Source: Candidatus Scalindua japonica (GTDB lineage Bacteria > Planctomycetota > Brocadiia > Brocadiales > Scalinduaceae). From it: a stretch of 64,000 nucleotides of DNA. The notes under the pieces are model-generated. The model searched no databases. It was not told where the DNA came from and worked only from the letters and a program-made list of their open reading frames with translations. The position numbers and the translations under genes were made by a program. Positions 62,380 through 64,000 of this stretch are shown in pieces (the first letter of the stretch is position 1; every line of letters begins with the position of its first letter). The DNA lies in the NCBI RefSeq assembly GCF_002443295.1, contig NZ_BAOS01000028.1, positions 248,001-312,000 of the forward strand, given 5' to 3'.

Positions 62380-62763
62380 TATCCAGGTAAAGACAATGTA
62401 GTAGGTATTATTTGGTACGGTAGATTTAAAAATTTGGTGGAGCAATATATAAAACTTAAATAGCGAATACTCCAAATGACACGAAGGTAAAAAATTTAAA
62501 AGTCGTACTATTTTTTGTTGCATTGTAACTGGCTTTTTATAGAATTCAAACAATATTAACTATTTCGACATATGTATCTTGAGTTTTAAATAATTCTGAA
62601 AAAGGATTTTGTTTTTTTCAGATTCTCATAACGTTTTTGCTATTTCTTCCTTTTCTTGGCTGTGGCTAGTTGTTGTAAGGTAATAATTATATTACGATTT
62701 GAATGGTAATTAATTGCTGACATTTTTGTTGGGTACAAACTATCATAATCTCGGTCTTAAAAA
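62380..62763. other. Intergenic stretch before the acyltransferase gene
   Basis: No gene is supported in this gap. A CTGAAAAA / TTTTTCAG hairpin (62596-62621) may terminate the TPR gene's transcript. Confidence 0.45.
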
Positions 62764-62810
62764 ATGATTTTAAAGGGTTTTTTAAAAGAGTTAAATTTTC
62801 TGTAGTCGGA

Positions 62811-63425
62811 TTGCTCGGTTCTAATCTGGCCAGGATCTTATTTAGTACGGTTACGATTGATGAAAAACCAAGAGGATATCCTGAACAACTTAAACGTGAG
62901 GGCAAAAATGTAATATACGCTTTTTGGCACTCCTTTATGCTTATTCCTGGATATGTTGTCAGAGGTTTGGGGGTTAAGGTATTGATAAGCCGCCACACAG
63001 ATGGAGAATACATTGCACATATTTCCCAACAGTTGGGTTTTGAAATAGTAAGAGGTTCTACAACAAGGGGGGGGGTGGAGGCGCTGTTGAAAATGATTAA
63101 AGAAGTGAAGGATACATCATTCATTATTACTCCGGATGGCCCAAAAGGTCCGAGGTTTGTAGTTAAACCAGGAGTGATTTTTTTGGGGCAGAAAACAGGC
63201 TTGCCAATTGTCCCTGTTTCTCTGGGGTTATCAAGCTACTGGGAATTGCCGAGCTGGGACAAATTTCGAATTCCAAAACCGTTTTCAAAAGCTACGATCA
63301 TATATGGTAAACCAATACATATACCATTAAAGCTTAACAGGTCTGAGATTGAAGAATGCCGAGTACAATTAGAAAAAAAGTTGAATGAAATAACTGCTGA
63401 ATCAAGACAACTTGTCAAAAATTAA
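62811..63425 (+). CDS. DUF374 lysophospholipid acyltransferase-like protein
   Basis: This protein of about 204 residues belongs to the LPLAT/DUF374 group, whose members acylate phospholipids or lipid A precursors. The acyltransferase motifs are F-W-H-S-F-M, S-R-H-T-D-G-E-Y-I-A, R-G-S-T-T-R-G-G and T-P-D-G-P-K-G-P. The reading starts at a TTG without a ribosome site. In-frame sequence upstream still encodes family-like residues (F-K-R-V-K-F-S-V-V-G) but has no ATG, while ATG 62764 lies in another frame beginning M-I-L-K-G-F-L-K. A frameshift in the T/A-rich run near 62780 or an unusual start is possible. Confidence 0.85.
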   Translation: MLGSNLARILFSTVTIDEKPRGYPEQLKREGKNVIYAFWHSFMLIPGYVVRGLGVKVLISRHTDGEYIAHISQQLGFEIVRGSTTRGGVEALLKMIKEVKDTSFIITPDGPKGPRFVVKPGVIFLGQKTGLPIVPVSLGLSSYWELPSWDKFRIPKPFSKATIIYGKPIHIPLKLNRSEIEECRVQLEKKLNEITAESRQLVKN

Positions 63426-63486
63426 ATTTCCATATAATACTATTCTTTGTAAAATTAGGGCATTGCCAGGAAATTAAAATTTTCAT

Positions 63487-64000
63487 TTAGACAATCACAA
63501 AGTCAACTTCTCTTTTCAACAGGTCAATTTTTGTGATCTTTACGTTAACAACATCTCCGAAGCTATAAACTTTACCTCTCCTTGTGCCTATCAGTGAGAG
63601 TTTTTTTTTGTCAAGTTCGTAAAAATCATCTGTGAGTGTACGGATATGTACAAGACCGTCCAGTTGGAACTCGTCTATTTGTACAAAGAGGCCGTATTCC
63701 TGGATGCCGGTAATAACACCCTCCATTACCTTATCAGCATGTTCTTCCATGTGCCTGAGCAGTTTTAGTTTTATTATTTCACGTTCGGCATCTTCGGCTC
63801 TTTTTTCAGTGGTTGAACAATGCTTTGCCCAACCGGTAATTTTTTCGTCCCATGCAGCTTTTACTCTCCCGGATTTCAGTTCTCCTTTAAAGAACAAGTC
63901 TAAAAGCCTGTGTAAGATCAGATCAGGATAACGGCGTATGGGGGATGTAAAGTGTGCATAGTGTTCCAGCCCGAGTGCAAAGTGAGATGACTGGGTGGTA
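63487..64000 (-). CDS. rnr: Ribonuclease R, C-terminal part (partial, 5' end outside window)
   Basis: The frame is open to the right edge. It shows the RNB-domain end H-F-A-L-G-L-E-H-Y-A-H-F-T-S-P-I-R-R-Y-P and D-L-I-L-H-R, then an S1 domain (V-M-E-G-V-I-T-G-I-Q-E-Y-G-L-F-V). It is a 3'-5' exoribonuclease that degrades structured RNA. The protein ends soon after the S1 domain, without the basic tail of the E. coli enzyme. Confidence 0.93.
   Translation of the reverse strand, partial: TTQSSHFALGLEHYAHFTSPIRRYPDLILHRLLDLFFKGELKSGRVKAAWDEKITGWAKHCSTTEKRAEDAEREIIKLKLLRHMEEHADKVMEGVITGIQEYGLFVQIDEFQLDGLVHIRTLTDDFYELDKKKLSLIGTRRGKVYSFGDVVNVKITKIDLLKREVDFVIV

Overview
The window reads as chromosome of a low-GC anammox-type planctomycete, most likely Candidatus Scalindua or a close relative. 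The main evidence is at the left end. There, a b6f-like split cytochrome b, a multihaem c-type cytochrome and a membrane-anchored octahaem protein of the hydroxylamine oxidoreductase (HAO) family sit in one operon, behind the tail of a ferredoxin-domain flavin oxidoreductase. That gene set is characteristic of anammox bacteria. The genus is inferred from gene content and AT-rich composition, not from a marker gene. No rRNA, tRNA or CRISPR array was seen.

Layout. 1-5.2 kb: the respiratory operon, closed by a strong palindromic terminator. 5.4-12.5 kb: three paralogous geranylgeranyl-reductase-like flavoprotein modules (one single, two fused in one 910-residue protein), then a dCache/PAS sensor kinase and its receiver partner. 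12.6-18.3 kb: MOSC and DUF2809 proteins, a small ferredoxin, hslVU, era, a Cys-rich exported protein and an exported DUF442 phosphatase-like protein. 18.3-22.4 kb: a scarred zone with REP-like hairpins and a NosR/NapH-type polyferredoxin gene broken by a transposase-bearing insert, which is flanked by an exact 36-bp direct repeat. 22.8-33.7 kb: a ClpC-type unfoldase, a degenerate SDR, a metallo-beta-lactamase-fold hydrolase, aconitase, a K+ channel with RCK domains, a cytoplasmic molybdopterin oxidoreductase, a MITE-like palindrome and a second proteasome-fold protein with an N-terminal Ser. 34-41.4 kb: small stress-type genes, a cold-shock gene behind an unusual palindrome-rich leader, and a yhaO-yhaN-like nuclease/ATPase pair.

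41.6-46.9 kb is the accessory island. A HigB-type toxin gene is split by a complete insertion sequence (exact 32-bp inverted ends, 5-bp CTTAA duplication). Its HigA antitoxin is fused to an ImmA/IrrE-type zinc peptidase domain. Behind it come a Beta-family (sce7725-like) protein and a convergent sce7726-like PD-(D/E)XK protein. The toxin promoter and a palindromic operator are still readable upstream of the insertion sequence. This is the best candidate for an undescribed system, probably defence-related.

47-64 kb is core chromosome, mostly on the minus strand: gpmI, sucD-sucC, coaX, obg, rpmA, rplU, rng, a TIGR03936-like gene, an HPr-EI fusion with ptsN and hpf (a regulatory PTS), and comF. 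A TPR lipoprotein and a DUF374 acyltransferase follow on the plus strand, then the C-terminal part of RNase R running off the right edge.
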